From Alphaproteobacteria bacterium (GTDB lineage Bacteria; Pseudomonadota; Alphaproteobacteria; ATCC43930; CGMCC-115725), in NCBI GenBank assembly GCA_017353855.1, contig JAFMSA010000310.1, forward strand, positions 1 to 5,748: a stretch of 5,748 bases of DNA, written 5' to 3'. This document shows positions 5,635 through 5,748 of the stretch, piece by piece (the stretch's first letter is position 1; each line of letters opens with the position of its first letter). The notes below the pieces were generated by a model, which made no database searches, was not told where the DNA came from, and saw only the letters and a list, made by a program, of their open reading frames with translations. The translations under genes and the position numbers were made by a program.

Positions 5635-5748
5635 TCAGCACTCTGAGCGCTTTCGCAAGCGGCCGAGCGAGGTGAACGGCCCCTCAATCGGTTCGGCTGG
5701 CAGCAGATCGTCAATCGCCGCGTTCGGATCGCGCGGAAACTCCGGCAG
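5635..5748 (-). CDS. YceD / DUF177 family protein, C-terminal end only
   Basis: An open frame enters from the window edge and ends at TGA (5637-5635), giving 37 C-terminal residues: a proline- and acid-rich stretch around PNAAIDDLLPAEPIEGPFTSLGRLRKRSEC. The closing PF-x-x-L-x-x-L-(K/R) pattern with a basic tail is the usual end of YceD/DUF177 proteins. The position directly upstream of rpmF is the conserved site of that gene in proteobacteria; in E. coli, YceD affects 23S rRNA accumulation. The identification rests on this short tail and on the neighbours, and the conserved central part of the family lies outside the window. Confidence 0.65.
   Translation of the reverse strand: MPEFPRDPNAAIDDLLPAEPIEGPFTSLGRLRKRSEC

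Overview
The window reads as ordinary chromosome of a high-GC alphaproteobacterium, probably Rhodospirillales-like. The evidence is the gene order YceD/DUF177 - rpmF - plsX - fabH - ihfA - tRNA-Pro, the era-recO pair, a cysteine-containing (zinc-ribbon) L32 protein, and strongly GC-biased codon use. Every gene I can support lies on the minus strand, so the biological order runs from position 5748 down to 1. The long plus-strand open frames are shadows of these genes.

Right part (5748 to 2813): the 3' end of a YceD/DUF177 gene, then rpmF (ribosomal protein L32), plsX (phosphate acyltransferase), fabH (3-oxoacyl-ACP synthase III) and ihfA (integration host factor alpha). rpmF, plsX and fabH are tightly spaced (33 and 8 nt). 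They link ribosome production with the first steps of phospholipid and fatty acid synthesis. ihfA follows after 101 nt and has a good candidate promoter of its own.

Middle (2812 to 1678): a tRNA-Pro(GGG) gene with encoded CCA and a well-formed promoter, then, 55 nt further on, a CE4-type polysaccharide deacetylase with a strong Shine-Dalgarno site. No intrinsic terminator is visible between them.

Left part (1566 to 1): era (ribosome-assembly GTPase) and recO (recombination mediator), overlapping by one base. recO runs off the window edge. rnc, the usual upstream partner of era, is not here; the deacetylase takes its place.

I see no CRISPR array, insertion sequence, phage gene or unknown multi-gene system. 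The points worth a second look are about gene order and regulation: two normally separate housekeeping clusters meet next to a tRNA gene, the merR-type gene often found after ihfA is missing, and there are several candidate promoter or coupling signals.
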